The notes beneath the pieces are model-generated. The model had not been told where the DNA came from, made no database searches, and saw only the letters and a program-made list of their open reading frames with translations. This document shows, one piece after another, positions 20,801 through 31,321 of a stretch of DNA of 64,000 nt. Both the position numbers and the translations under genes were made by a program. This DNA comes from Yamagishiella unicocca (Eukaryota; Chlorophyta; Chlorophyceae; Chlamydomonadales; Volvocaceae). The stretch covers positions 62,001 to 126,000 of the forward strand of contig BDSL01000036.1 in assembly GCA_003116995.1 (NCBI GenBank), in the 5' to 3' direction. Positions within the stretch are counted from its first letter, which is position 1; every line of letters starts with the position of its first letter.

Positions 20801-23281
20801 TTCACTGACAGGCCCCCTTGCTTCCTCACGGCTGTCCCTGGCCACCACCTTTTCACTGCCATCACGTGACGCCGTGGAGGTGTACCTTGGCGACCTGCCT
20901 TGCAGATGCTGACGCCCTCAACGCCACTGTCGTACATCTTCGCCGGCACGGATGCCGTACGGTTGTACAACGTGCCCAAGCTAAAGGCGCTGGCGTCGGC
21001 AGCGCTGCAGGGCGCGCTGCTGGCGGAGATCAACGAGCTAGAGCTGGAGGCGGCGGAGAGGCGGAAGCTGGTGACGGTGGCGGCGGTGGCCGCGGCGCGT
21101 GCCGCCGCCACTGCGACCACCGCCGCCGCCGCCGTTGACGGCGGTGCCGGCAGCTCTGGGGCTAACGGTGTGCAGCTCTCAGCGCTGTCGCGCGCCTCCT
21201 CGCTGGTCGCCACCTTCAGCGGCGCCGTCAACTATGTACGACGCCAGTCCATGCGTTCCATGCAGAGCCTGAAGCAGCGGGTCCAAAGGCCGCGGCTGGG
21301 CCCCGGGCCACCCCTGGAGCCCAGGGGCTACTCCAACTACTCCGCTGCGACTGTTGCCACGGAGGCGCCGCTCGCCGCCAGCGGGTACAGCGGGTACGGC
21401 GCGTACAACAATGATACGGGCTCCGGACGTACGAGTGCGTACGGCCTCGTCGGGGGCAGTGGGTACGCCCCCGGCACGTCGCAGTACAGCAACCACCCGG
21501 GTACCGCCGCTGCGGCGGCGGCGCCGTACCCCGACCGCAGCGGCGCCTCGGGAGGGGCAGCGGCGCTCGGCTCGGCGGCGGTTATGTCGTACGGTGGCGG
21601 CGTCGATGTCTCAGGCTCTGCGGCGGGGCCCAGCGCCGGCTACGCGGCTGCTTCTGCCGGCGCGGGCGGCATCCCTGGAGTGTACGGCGGTGACGGCGGC
21701 ACAGCCGATGGGGGCGATGGCGGCTTGTTGGCTCAGCGCCCCGCCAGTGCAGCAGCCTCGGTGACGGGGGTCACGCCGCTGCTGCCCGGCAGCGGCCGGT
21801 CGGCCTTCCTGGGGCCTCATAAGGCCCCCCAGGTGGCGGCGAGCGGCCGGTACCTGCCCCTCCCCGGCGGCGTGTCACCCGTCCGTGGCTGCTCCTTCGA
21901 CTCCGACCCCGATGGCCCGGCCTGGGGCCGAGGCGGCACCACCGCCGCGATGCTACCCCCCCTGGCCCTGGGTGCGGCCCCCCTGGAGGTGTCAACCGCC
22001 CTTACGCCGTGCACCCAGCCGGCCTACGGCGCCGGCGGCAGCAGCCCCCCGGGCCTCGGGTTTTGTGGCGGGGTTACGCGGGGTGAGGGTGGCTCGGTCG
22101 CGGGGAGCAGCCCCCGACTGAGCTTCGAAACTCGTACGACACCGCCGTACCCGGCGGGTGCATCTCCCCCGGCGGGCTACATCCCCTCCCAGCCTCCAGG
22201 CGCCTACCCGCACCGGCCCCAGCCGCACTGGCCCCAGCCGCAGGTCTCACCTTTTGCGCAGCAGGCGCTGCAGTCGCAGCCCCTGTCGCGCCAGTCCAGC
22301 AGCGCCGCCGCCGTCCCGGGCGGCTCCAGCCCGACCGGCAACGGCGATAATGTCGTGTTCGCCCTCAGCGGCCGCTCGCCGCCCCGCTCGCTCCGGTCCG
22401 GGCTCCCCAGCACCACGCTCGGGCTGCATCCCGTGGATGAGGGCGGCCCCACGGATGAGATGTCCGCCGCGCTTTGGGGCATCACGGAGCCGCACGGCGA
22501 CAAGGCCAGCCACTACCTGCTGCAGCAGTCGCCGTCCAGCCCGCGCGTGGACACGCGGCCCGCGTTGCCCGAATCGCGTGGTTCCGGAGCAGCCCAGAAC
22601 GGCTTCGGAGCGGCGGCGCCGGATGGCCAGGCGGGAGCAGCAGCGGGCGCGTGTGAGCCCTTGCTGGCGGCGCTAGGTGTTCCTTGCTCCTCCGCCGCCT
22701 TTGCCGGCAGCGACTACGGCGCGAGCAGGTCTGCTGCAGCCGACCCGGCGGGATGCAGTCCCAAGTCCGGGCTGAACGGCGGCGCAGGCGGGAGTGGCAT
22801 GGCCAGCCGGCGCGGCAGCGGGAGGCTGGTGGGTATAGGCGGCTCGCGACCCGCCAGCGGCACCATCGCGGAGGCGGCATGTGTGGCTGTCGGCGCGGGC
22901 GAGGGGGCGCTCATCGGGTCGGACACGTCGGAGGACTACTGCGGCATCTGCTTCGAGCGGCCTGCGATGATGCACATAAGGCCCTGCCAACACGTGCTGT
23001 GCGGTAGGTGCCGTGCCGTACGGGTCTGGGTGTGTGTTTTTGGTTCGCGGCCTAACGCATCGGTCCTGCGAGCTTGTCTCCCCCCCCCGTCGCCTTTCTG
23101 ACGTCCTCCTTTCCCCTCCCCCCCCCCGCCCCCCGGCCGCCGCCGGGCCTACGGGTTTCCTCTCAACCCCCCGGCCCCCGGCCTGCCAGCGGAGTGCTGC
23201 CGTGAGGTGACCCGAATGGTTGAGACGCAGCCGCCCTGCTGCCCCTTCTGCCGCGGCCTGGTGCGCGGATTCGCGTACTGA
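17809..23281 (+). CDS. ankyrin-repeat RING E3 ubiquitin ligase, XB3/XBAT-like
   Basis: Eight exons in phase: 17809-17859, 18159-18599, 19012-19157, 19404-19517, 19907-19985, 20375-20485, 20906-23003, 23190-23281; 1043 residues. Exon 1 (MACLCGGHASFENALRK) joins exon 2 (GNVPAVLSYLHDDPL) through a GC-AG intron and is the least certain part. Ankyrin units are visible: GNTLWHVAANAGHVPLLEAL, GHTALMTACTRGHADCVHFL, NCTALHYATLRDHASCIDTL, GYTPVHFAAAAAKPAALTAL and STPLHFAARRGDMDMCMLMM. The conserved helix MLTPSTPLSYIFAG through ALLAEINELELEA aligns with the linker of XB3 proteins. About 600 low-complexity residues follow, then a C-terminal RING: CGICFERPAMMHIRPCQH, CAEC and CPFCRG, split by the last intron. 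XB3/XBAT proteins are E3 ligases of plant immunity and development; the substrate here is unknown. Confidence 0.9.
18767..18806 (+). repeat. dispersed intron module B copy (ankyrin-RING intron 2)
   Basis: TTTTCGAGGAAGACCTGTGG, ATGCGGAAAAAAGCCGTTTAG. It pairs with an inverted-orientation relative at 19258-19306 in the next intron (TAAACGG, then TCTCGCATCTATGGGTCTTC). A shorter GAGGAAACCCGTGCGC lies at about 18857. Confidence 0.6.
18957..18990 (+). repeat. degenerate intron module A (ankyrin-RING intron 2)
   Basis: CCATGTCGTGTAACCGGATC followed by CTCTCGCC, 20-50 bases before the acceptor at 19011. The same register is seen at 19352 (TGTGTCGCGTCACCGGGTC), before the acceptor at 19403. Confidence 0.45.
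19552..19622 (+). repeat. GGGT-rich tandem tract in intron 4
   Basis: GTGGGTGGCTGCATGGGTGG-type repeats start about 35 bases after the donor at 19518. This G-rich tract could form G-quadruplexes on the sense strand. Confidence 0.8.
20502..20533 (-). repeat. dispersed intron module A, copy 4 (inverted, at 5' end of intron)
   Basis: GGTTACAGAAAAAG followed by AACCGGTAACTCGACGTG. Unlike copies 1-3 it lies antisense to its gene, 16 bases after the donor at 20486. At 20611-20657 of the same intron there is a module B relative (GGAGACCCGTGGGTCTCC, then GGAAAACCGATTAGG). Confidence 0.7.
23147..23170 (+). repeat. dispersed intron module B, sense copy before last acceptor of ankyrin-RING gene
   Basis: CCTACGGGTTTCCTCTCAAC is the exact reverse complement of the signature at 2844 and ends about 20 bases before the acceptor at 23189. 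Confidence 0.55.
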
Positions 23282-25034
23282 ACGGCCTGGGACCGCGCAC
23301 GCAAGCCCCCTCCTCCCCCACGTCCGGCGCAGCACGAGTTGCGGGCCGCCCACTGCTGCACCTCTGCGCAGGAGGGGCTGCAGGTTTTAGGCACCGGGTG
23401 TTGCCGGGGGCCGGCCGGACCGCCGCACTGCGTTACGCTTGGCTGAATTACCCGGTCCTGGCACTATCAGATGTTCAGATCATACACTTAGGGAAGAAGG
23501 AGGGCCAAGTCAACTGGGCGGACGTGCTTGGGTCGTTGAAAGGTCGCATGGGGCCGCAGTAGGTCCCCGCACCAGCAGGCTGGGTGCCATGAGCATGAGC
23601 ATGCAGGCAGCCAGTGGTAGCAGCGCACGAGCGGGATGGCTGAGGGGGTTACCTTGGTGGGGCGAGTGACTAATTTATTTTTGGGGCCGGCGTGCTGCGG
23701 GCGTAGAAGCATGGATTTTGGACTGGGGTTACGGCGGCGCCGTGCCTTGGGTGTTCCCCTCAGGGTTTAAAACCCTTGAAGTCGCGACGAATTAAGAGGA
23801 ATGTCAACCTCCTCGGCTTCGGGAAGAAGTAACTCTCTCCAGCCGACAGAGGGCATTGCAGTTGTGTGATAAGTGTGATTTTTATGACGGACGCACATGT
23901 GCAGTGGGTGTACGGCAAAACGTAATGAATGAGGCATCGCTAGAAGCCTATTGATTTTTGGTGCACAGCGCAATGCGTGTGCGCGCAAGACGTGCGAAGA
24001 ACAAAGTTTTTTGTTGCGAGCCGCTGCCTACCGGTGGGAAGGTGTTCGGGAAAGTTCCCCAAAAAGGGCTTACAGTGGAACGCGTACGAGCTGGCAGGAG
24101 CGACGATTGATGTTGAACGATTGATGTCGAACGACTCGTCACATCGTTTGGCATTCTGGTGGTTGCATACGCCCAGGGATGGAAGGCGTATCCTTGGTGC
24201 TGTTCGCTGGGTTCGATCTTTTGGTTGGCCGCATCGAGGAAAGATGGCGAAGCCACCGCGAGTGCGCTGCCGAGGCCGCGAAGTTTTGGGTCAACGTACA
24301 GAGAAGTCTGCGTATCTGTTTAACCCTGTCTGCAGGGTTTGCTAATGCATTGCAAACTGCACACACCTGACTGCAGCAGCCGTTTCGGTGGTGGAGCACA
24401 GTGGACTCAATCCTTGTCATCTCTGCGCTGCGGATCACCCGGCTGCGACACAAGACTGCTGTGTAGCTTGGTTGAGGGTAGGGCGAGTAGGTGGCAGGGG
24501 GGGCCCGGAGGCGCGCTGACCGCTTGTATATCAGTAGCAGGGTTTCATCTGCGGACGCAGCTGTTGACGCTTTTGAAGAGCCACGCGTTGCTGTTACCAA
24601 AACATACGTTGAGCTGGTCTCGAAAAATGGAGACCGGGATACGTTGGTGTGGTGACGGGGAATCAATGCCATTCCTGCGATATGCGATACTCTTCCAGAC
24701 ATGGTGTCAATGCGTCAATAAGTTGTCACGAGTTGTGGAATTTACATTAACTTGTGGCAGGCTGCAGCATTCACTCTGCATACCGAGAAGTATACCTACA
24801 CGTATACAGCAGTTCCAAGCACAAGGACAGATGCCGTCCTGTGCGGCCCCTCGAACCTGCCGCAGCATGGCATTGACCCAAACCCTGCAATGCAACCATT
24901 GCCAAAACGGCGACCTAATACCAAGGAATATTCCCCCCCACATTACCCCTCCCTAAATGACCCGCTGCCCCGACACCCGAGGCACCCATCATAGTAATGA
25001 ACAGTCAATCGCAGAATGCATCAAGTTAGGCAGC
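23282..25034. other. intergenic region between convergent ankyrin-RING and FAP174 genes
   Basis: Contains both 3' UTRs. ORFs across 23977-24702 on both strands lack domain signals and are not called. The GC content drops relative to the genes. Confidence 0.5.
24742..24746 (-). promoter_or_regulatory. putative poly(A) signal TGTAA for FAP174
   Basis: TTACA on the plus strand (TGTAA on the minus strand), about 290 bases past the FAP174 stop. Confidence 0.4.
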
Positions 25035-25556
25035 TCACGACGCCTCTCCTGACGCCTCAAGCTGCTGCACCTGCGCACAAGAGCGAAACGTCCCAACAGC
25101 TGAGCCTCCGCACGAATGATGCAACGGGATAACATGAACACTTGCTTAACGTACCCGAGATTGGAGGTCGGCGATTTGCTGGTTTGCCTCCTCGAGCTGG
25201 CTTTTTAGGCCGTCGCGCTCCGCAATAAGGGCCTCAAACTCCGCCGGAGTTGGCGATCCTAAGCATTGCTTGATGTAGCTGGAAACAGGACGGACAACCC
25301 ACGTCAAAATGGAGCCGATGACATGCTTAAGGACAATGCAGCCCTACTTACTCTAGCGCCTGCTTCGGCTTTGATGGCTCCTCGTAAAGTTGTACCAGGA
25401 CTGCATAATGTAACGATATATTTGTGTCAGAAGCCAGGCGAACCAACGACGATGAGTTCAAGCCCGCGGCCTGCGCTGCGCACCCTTGACAAGAACGTCG
25501 ATGGCACCAGCCTGCTCCAAATACTTGCGGAAAGTTTCCTTCTGGGACTCCGACAT
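25035..25556 (-). CDS. FAP174: FAP174-like flagellar protein, MYCBP (AMY-1) family
   Basis: Four exons in gene order 25556-25484, 25400-25352, 25278-25155, 25070-25035, phases consistent, exactly 93 residues. The start MSESQKETFRKYLEQAGAID, then KVLVQLYEEPSKPKQALD, YIKQCLGSPTPAEFEAL and a C-terminal coiled coil (RDGLKSQLEEANQQIADLQS) match MYCBP end to end. That includes the family's LYEEP..P motif and the heptad helix. A read-through of the exon 3 donor would stop after RVR; splicing to the last exon (VQQLEASGEAS) restores the expected length. In Chlamydomonas the MYCBP ortholog FAP174 is a ciliary central-apparatus protein that binds AKAP-type partners; the role here is inferred by homology. 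It lies head-to-head with the MYCBP2-type E3 gene. Confidence 0.9.
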
Positions 25557-26502
25557 GGTCTTGTCCTAACCTCTGAAACAGATATCGGATTCGCTTTATG
25601 GGCAGAAGACCCTCAGCAGTAGCGACGTATCCTCAATTGCAAGCTGTGTGGCAATTACTGTATGAAGAACGCTGCGGCCGCGGCCCTTGATATGATGAAT
25701 TGTGTTCGAAGGAAGCCTCTGCCGTAGTCTCAGTACTACATTGGTCACCAAGGCTGGTCTGTGGTCTCCATATGTCCCTAGTTGAATATAATCGTCCCAA
25801 GACAGTAGTTCATTTGCTTTGCATGCTTATGTCCAACCCATACGGTTTGCATGTTTCGACCAACCCAGCCCAAACACAGGCTTCGGCATACTTTGACCAT
25901 ACCGGTAGTGTGAAAGGGTCATTGAAGCATGGAAGGGAACGTCCGCACCTTTAATTTAACGGATTAAGAGGGCAGCCACCTGGCTTGCCTTGGGGGGACC
26001 CAAAGAGAGCTAGCTTCACCTGTGTATGGGTACACCTGGGGACACCTAGCATAATTAGGACGGGCATCTAAACCCAATTTTAGGATGTTTCCACCATGAA
26101 GGCCCAGTTGACCCGGTGTCGATTGTGCGTGGCATAAACGTGCACGAGGGCGCCAAACCTATTCCGGGCGATCCCAATGATGTGGCATGCTAGGGTCGCA
26201 TGTAGGGTTGACAGGATAAATAAATAAATACCTTGGATTTACTCACTACATATGCCTACGATACTTCGCCTCAACCAGGCTTATGGGCTAGCTTCCCGAC
26301 CACTTTGATCGCTTCCCGATCGCGTCACAGGCCCTACGAATTTGCATTTCTTCTGAATCCCAGTCACCAAATTGCGGGAGTAGGCACAATCTGGTACTGT
26401 GCGACCGAAATCCTGCCGAATCTATCCACCAAGCATGTTCTTCAGCTGTGCCCTCTGCTATCGTCAAGTAAATTTATCGAGCCTCGCAGAGTTACCTTGC
26501 AG
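25557..26502. promoter_or_regulatory. divergent region FAP174 / MYCBP2-type E3, with unresolved 5' exons
   Basis: Upstream of the FAP174 ATG and of the first E3 exon that can be defended. The start codon of the E3 gene must lie here, but no exon could be chosen with confidence. The ORF at 26233-26616 is in the wrong frame for the exon at 26503. No clear promoter elements were seen. Confidence 0.4.
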
Positions 26503-29500
26503 CTGCCTTGTATGCGCTTCCTGTTCGCGTGCTGCAGTCGAACGTCAACTGCAGAGGTACGCGCAGCGGGATTAGGGCGGGAGGGAGACGGGGTGCAGCA
26601 GGTGCGGAGGCGCTAGGGTGCACGATGTGGGCCGGCCCCAAACGCGTCCCTGTACGGGGCAAAGGAACCGTCTTATGTCCTGTTGATAGCCCTTCCTGCC
26701 AAACTCCCTAGCCGGCAAACCCGTCTCTTGCGTTGTCACTCCCAGCATGTTACCCTCCGCACGCAGGAACTACCCCAGCTCATCGCCGCCACCTCCTCCG
26801 CCCGCACCCGTACCTCGGCAACCCCAAATCGAGCCGGGCGATGTCGTACTTTATCGTACCACCGACGGCACCTACGTGGAGGCCATGGTGGAGTTAGTTG
26901 ACATCTCCGTACAACCCCCCCAGTACGGAATCCAACTCCATGGCGCCTCCAACCTGCGCTTCACGGAGGAGCACAGGCTGTGCAGCACCAAGCGGGGTGA
27001 GTGCCGTACATTACCTCCGTGCCGCCCTCCCCCCCCCTTCGTCCTGCTGGTGCTCCAAGACCCCCAACAGCCCTCCTCTCCTCTCCCCCACCAGGGCGAC
27101 TGCGGGTTCCACGGGGTGCCTAATTAGTAACGCTGTCGCTCCCCGGCTGTCTTGCAGCGGAGGTGTACCGACCCTGCGAGCAAACCCTAACCTGCCGACA
27201 ACGTACGACAGCGGCTCCCTGCCGTGCCCGCAACACCCCCCCTGCCGCGCCCACTCGCTTGCTCCCTCCCAGGCGCAGGCCCCCCGCCCCCCTCACCCCC
27301 GCAAGCGGTCCCGCCGCCGCACCCGCAGCTCCTTAGCGCGCAGTGCCCCGGCTGCCGTACGCCTCTGTCGCTTCACCACCTGCGCCTGCTGGCCCCGGAG
27401 GCGGTGGCGGTGTGGGAGTCCGAGCGCACCGCCTCCTGGCTGCGAGTGCATGACGTCATCACCTGCCCGCACCCCAGCTGCGGCGCGCTCATTCAGAGAG
27501 TACCCGCCTCCACGGCGGAGAGCCTCGCGTCGCCATCACCTCAGCACCAGAACCAGAACCAGCCGCAGCGCAACCAGCCACAGCAGCACCGGCACCAGCA
27601 GCACCAGCAGTCGCCCACCGCGGCGGCAGCAGCGCACCGGGAGCGGCATCGCTACCGCTGCGGCGCTTGCAGCCGCGACTTCTGCGACGCCTGCCTCGCG
27701 GCGCCCTACCACAGCGGCCTCACCTGCAGCCAGGCTCGCGCACCGGATTGCCTACTGTGCGGCGGGAAGGTGGATGAAGACAGGCTGCAGCAGCTACTGC
27801 CGGCAGCAGCAGCGGCGGCGGCGGCGGCGGCGGCCACAGCAGTTGAGGCGGGAAGGCGGCAGGGTGGGCCCGGCAGGCAGGGTGCCGGAGCTGGCAGCAG
27901 CAGTGGCAGTAGCAGCAGTGACGCGCTGGCTGTGGTGCAGCTGGCCAGCCGCAGTGAGCTGCTGGCGGCGCTCAAGGGCAAGCTGGAAGTGGACACCGTG
28001 TGGTGTCTGGAGCGGAAGGACCTGGAGAGGGTGAGGGCGGCGGGGATTGTCGAGAAGACACGGCTACAGTTACACGACATAGGAAATGGAGGGCAGAAAC
28101 TAACTGGCGACTGTTTTCGGACACGCGGGGAAGGATTGAAGGGTGGAACCTGGAGAGGGTGAGAGCGGTGGCGCTGAGAACCCACTCCTCCCACGCCCTG
28201 GTCTCCACCGCGGTTCCCTCTCCCCTCCGCCTGCCTGCCACGGCTCGCCCCGTTCTAGGCCTTCCTGCACTGGGGCTGTCGCACCTGCAGCTCTTCCGAG
28301 TGTGCTGTGAAGCGGCGGGGCATGTGCGGCCGGCTGCTGCCCTGCGGTCACCTGTGCTGCGGCCTGCGCGGCGAGGGCGAGGAGGCGCAGTCGCATCCAC
28401 GATGCGTGGAGTGCGGGGCGGACCCTGCGCGGCCGCGCGGCGCGACACCGCCGGGCTCTGGCGCCCAGCCCAGCAGCGCGGCTGGTGGCGGCGGTGGCGC
28501 GGTGCTGGCCGAGTGCTGCTTCTGCTGGGAGCCGCTAGCGACGGCGCCGTGCATTGAGATGGCATGTGGGGCCCGTCACGTGTGCCACGTGGACTGCGCG
28601 GTAGGTGGTGGGGTGGAGGTTGTGGGTGGGGGTGGGTGGGGGGTGGAGGTTGTGGGTGGGGGTGGGTGGGGGGTGGAGGGTGCGAGGAGGGGTGGTGGGG
28701 TGAAGGGGGGCCTTCCCTGGGATCAGCGAGGAGATGGGCGAGGAAACCCGCATGTCAGTCGGCACTGAAAAGTAGGAAACGTTTAGTACATTCGTTTGGA
28801 GTTGCGGGAATTTGTTGGGTTGGCGAGGAGTTGGAACAGGCAAGGGAGTGGGTCGCATGCAGCGACATTCAGTCTGTCTGTATGTTTATGTCCGACAATG
28901 TTGCGGTTGCAGCCTGCTGGTGCATTAGGGTTCTTGTGCCTCTTCGGAGTGGGCCGATGTGGGTCGGAGGCGGCTGATGTGGGTCGGAGGCGGCTGATGT
29001 GGGTCGGGGTGGGCCGATGTGGGCCGATGTGGGCCGAAGCTGGCTGATGTGGGTCGGAGGCGGCCGTCCAGGCGGGTGGAGGGTGGGCGGGTGGGTGAGA
29101 GAGATGCTCCACCGCCAATCGGCACCCGGAGCCGTTGGCTCAGCTGCTGCTCTCTCCGCGCTTACACCCTGAACACTTCGCCTGCCCCTGGCCTGTCGGC
29201 GCTGGCGTCGCGGCGGCCCCAGCTGGCCCGCCTGGCTGCCGGCTACCCGGGGCCACACATCTCCTTCACGCACCTCTACTGTCCGCTCTGCCGCGACGCT
29301 GGAGGCGGAGGCGCGGGGCCCAGCGGTAGCGTGCAGGTGCGTCAGTGCGTGAGGGCAGGGCACGTGCGTCTGTGGCGGCGACAACACCGCCTGCCCTGCG
29401 GGGCTATCCTGCTGCTATCCGAGCTATCCTGCTGCTATCCGACGCAAGTGAAAACCCTCTTTTGCCCCACCATCAATCCCATAGCCAAGCCGTATTCAAA

Positions 29501-31321
29501 GCCCCAAAGACAAAAAGCCCCAAAACCCAGATCCAAAACCCTAAAGCCATAACCCGGGCATTCCCAAACCCACCTCCCCCTGCTTTTCTCCCCACAACTG
29601 TACGGCGGCTAGTTGGCTCTGAGCCCGGTCCACCTGGAGCACCCGGCGCTGGCTGCCGCTGTGGCCCCCCACCTGCAGCTGCGTGCTGAGGTGGTGGCCG
29701 CGGCCCGCCAGCGCATGCGGATGCACGCGGACCTCAAGGGCGACCCGGAGCTGCAACCCGGGGGTCGCTACGATGGGCGCCCGGCGGACTACGGCCTGGA
29801 GCGGCTGATGTTCTACAAATGCTCCAAGTGAGCCAGGGGGCCCAGCGTACCCGGGGATGGGCTGGGGTAACGTGATGATGTAAGTTTAGGGGTGGCCAGC
29901 CAAAGCCAAGGGGATGCGCTGCCTGGCAGGGTGGGTGTTCCGGGGGGAGGGAAGGCAAGCGTCCCGAGCGGTGTTGTTGCCCCGAGCGGTGCTGTCAGGG
30001 CAGCACCGCGAGTCTCCCCGCACCTGACACTGTGTTTTCCACTGCGGAGGAACCCTTGGGTTGTTTTACTGCGGGAGGGTTACAGAAAAGAACCGGTTAC
30101 CCGACCTGGGAAATGTAGCTGGAGGGGGGGAGGTGCGTCGCAGCACCCGCCTGCTCTGCCACCTGCCCTTCTGGTAATTTGTTTTTGTCGCTAGTTACGT
30201 AATTCACTCACCGGTGTACCCTGCACCACGTCATCGCGCTGCCGCAGGTGCTCCAAGCCGTACTACGGCGGCCAGAGGGCGTGCGGCGCAGCGCCAGCAG
30301 CTGAAGCGGCGCAGCAGCGGCAGCAGCCCCGGGCCGGAGGCGCTGCTGCTGCCGCGGCCGCTGCCGACCAGGAGCTGTTGTGCGGCGAGTGCTGCGCCCG
30401 CGCCTGTGGCACCAACTGCCCCCGTCACGGCACCACCTACATCGAGTGGAAGTGCAAGTGAGGCGGGGGGGGTTATGAGCGGCAAATCCACGTGTCGGGG
30501 GTGGGGGGAGCGGGCGCCCGCGGGCCGCTGAGGTGCTGAAGCCGTTGGACCGCTGACGTGCAGCTGCACGGTCGTGCGGACATGGCCCGCTGTCTGGCGG
30601 TGTAGGCGATGGTCAGGAGGACGTGATTGCGCCGCCATGAGGCAGGGTAACGGTGTCAAGGGGAGGACACGGCCCTCCGTCCCGCAGCGGCAGCGCCCTC
30701 CGTCCCGCAGCGGCAGCGCCCTCCGTCCCGCAGCGGCAGCGCCCTCCGTCCCCAGCGGCAGCGCCCTCCGTCCCCAGCGGCAGCGCCCTCCGTCCCGCAG
30801 CGGCAGCGCCCTCCGTCCCCAGCGGCAGCGCCCTCCGTCCCCAGCGGCAGCGCCCTCCGTCCCCAGCGGCAGCGCCCTCCGTCCCGCAGCGGCAGCGCAG
30901 GGCGTGTGGACGCGATACGCGCCCTCTCCCCCCCACCTCAGCCGCAGCCGCAGCCTCGTTGCAGACCCCCTTGTGCGCCGCCCCTCCTAACCCGTCCTTC
31001 AGACCTTGAAAAGACTCCAAACGAGCCTCATACAGTCTGTCGTGTCAGGTGCTTTGCCTGGAGGACCAACACGCGCTCCCTCGCTGCCCTGCCCGGCACC
31101 GCAGGTACTGCTGCAGTCTGGCCGCGTGGTTCTGCTTCGGCACCACGCATATGTGTGAGCCGTGCCACACCAATGTCAGCCGGGGCCAGGGGCCGCGGGG
31201 CCCCCCCGGGCGACCCGGCGCCTCCTGCACCGACCCCAAGTGCGGCCTCAAGGGCCTCCCGCACCCGCCGCCGGGGCAGGAGGCGTGCCTGGGATGCGGC
31301 ATGTGCCGCAATGAGCTGTGA
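26503..31321 (+). CDS. cysteine-rich E3 ubiquitin ligase with IBR, RING and MYCBP2-type tandem-cysteine domain (5' end unresolved)
   Basis: Supported exons: 26503-26556, 26767-26996, 27273-28030, 28259-28600, 29223-29336, 29613-29827, 30248-30457, 31105-31321; phases agree, about 713 residues. A small extra exon near 27157-27201 is possible. In order: a Tudor-like strand set (GDVVLYRTTDGTYVEAMVEL, PQYGIQLHGASNLRFTEEHRL); an IBR-type zinc module (CPGCRTPLSL ... TCPHPSCGALI ... YRCGACSRDFCDACLAAPYH); a Cys/His block (CGRLLPCGHLCCGL); a RING (CCFCWEPLATAPCIEMACG, HVCHVDC, YCPLC); then MYCBP2-like [66 protein letters not shown] and ACLGCGMCRNEL at the C-terminus. The last block is the hallmark of PAM/Highwire RCR ligases, which pass ubiquitin between two cysteines onto Ser/Thr. 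Substrate unknown. Confidence 0.88.
28603..28690 (+). repeat. G-rich 28-bp repeat in E3 intron 4
   Basis: GGGTGGAGGTTGTGGGTGGG followed by GGTGGGTG, repeated about three times directly after the donor at 28601. Confidence 0.85.
28739..28786 (+). repeat. dispersed intron module B, longest copy
   Basis: CGAGGAAACCCGCATGTCAG, TCGGCACTGAAAAGTAGG, AAACGTTTAG. This copy joins both halves of the module (the ACCCG...CGGCACTGAAA part and the AAACG.TTAG part) that appear separately elsewhere. Confidence 0.6.
28949..29066 (+). repeat. GATGTGGGTCGGAGGCGGCT tandem repeat in E3 intron 4
   Basis: Imperfect 20- and 10-bp units built on GATGTGGG(T/C)CG, closely related to the 10-bp unit in the hydrolase intron at 10613, so the two loci share a repeat vocabulary. 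Confidence 0.8.
30078..30110 (-). repeat. dispersed intron module A, copy 5
   Basis: GGTTACAGAAAAG followed by AACCGGTTACCCGACCTGGG in the middle of the intron 29828-30247, antisense to the gene. Confidence 0.65.
30668..30898 (+). repeat. 22/23-bp minisatellite in last E3 intron
   Basis: About ten copies of a unit containing CAGCGGCAGCGCCCTCCGTC, with one- or two-base length variants (CCCG versus CCC junctions), giving Pro/Arg-rich shadow frames on both strands. Confidence 0.9.

Noticed and set aside
24139..24702. Minus-strand ORF of 187 residues between convergent genes
   Set aside because: No domain, no in-phase splice chain, and composition like non-coding sequence.
27157..27201. Extra E3 exon reading AEVYRPCEQTLTC
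   Set aside because: Splice phases would permit it, but direct joining of 26996 to 27273 is equally in frame and needs fewer assumptions, so it is left as a possibility only.
30574..31020. Repeat-rich ORFs on both strands
   Set aside because: They are the 22/23-bp minisatellite in the last intron of the E3 gene.
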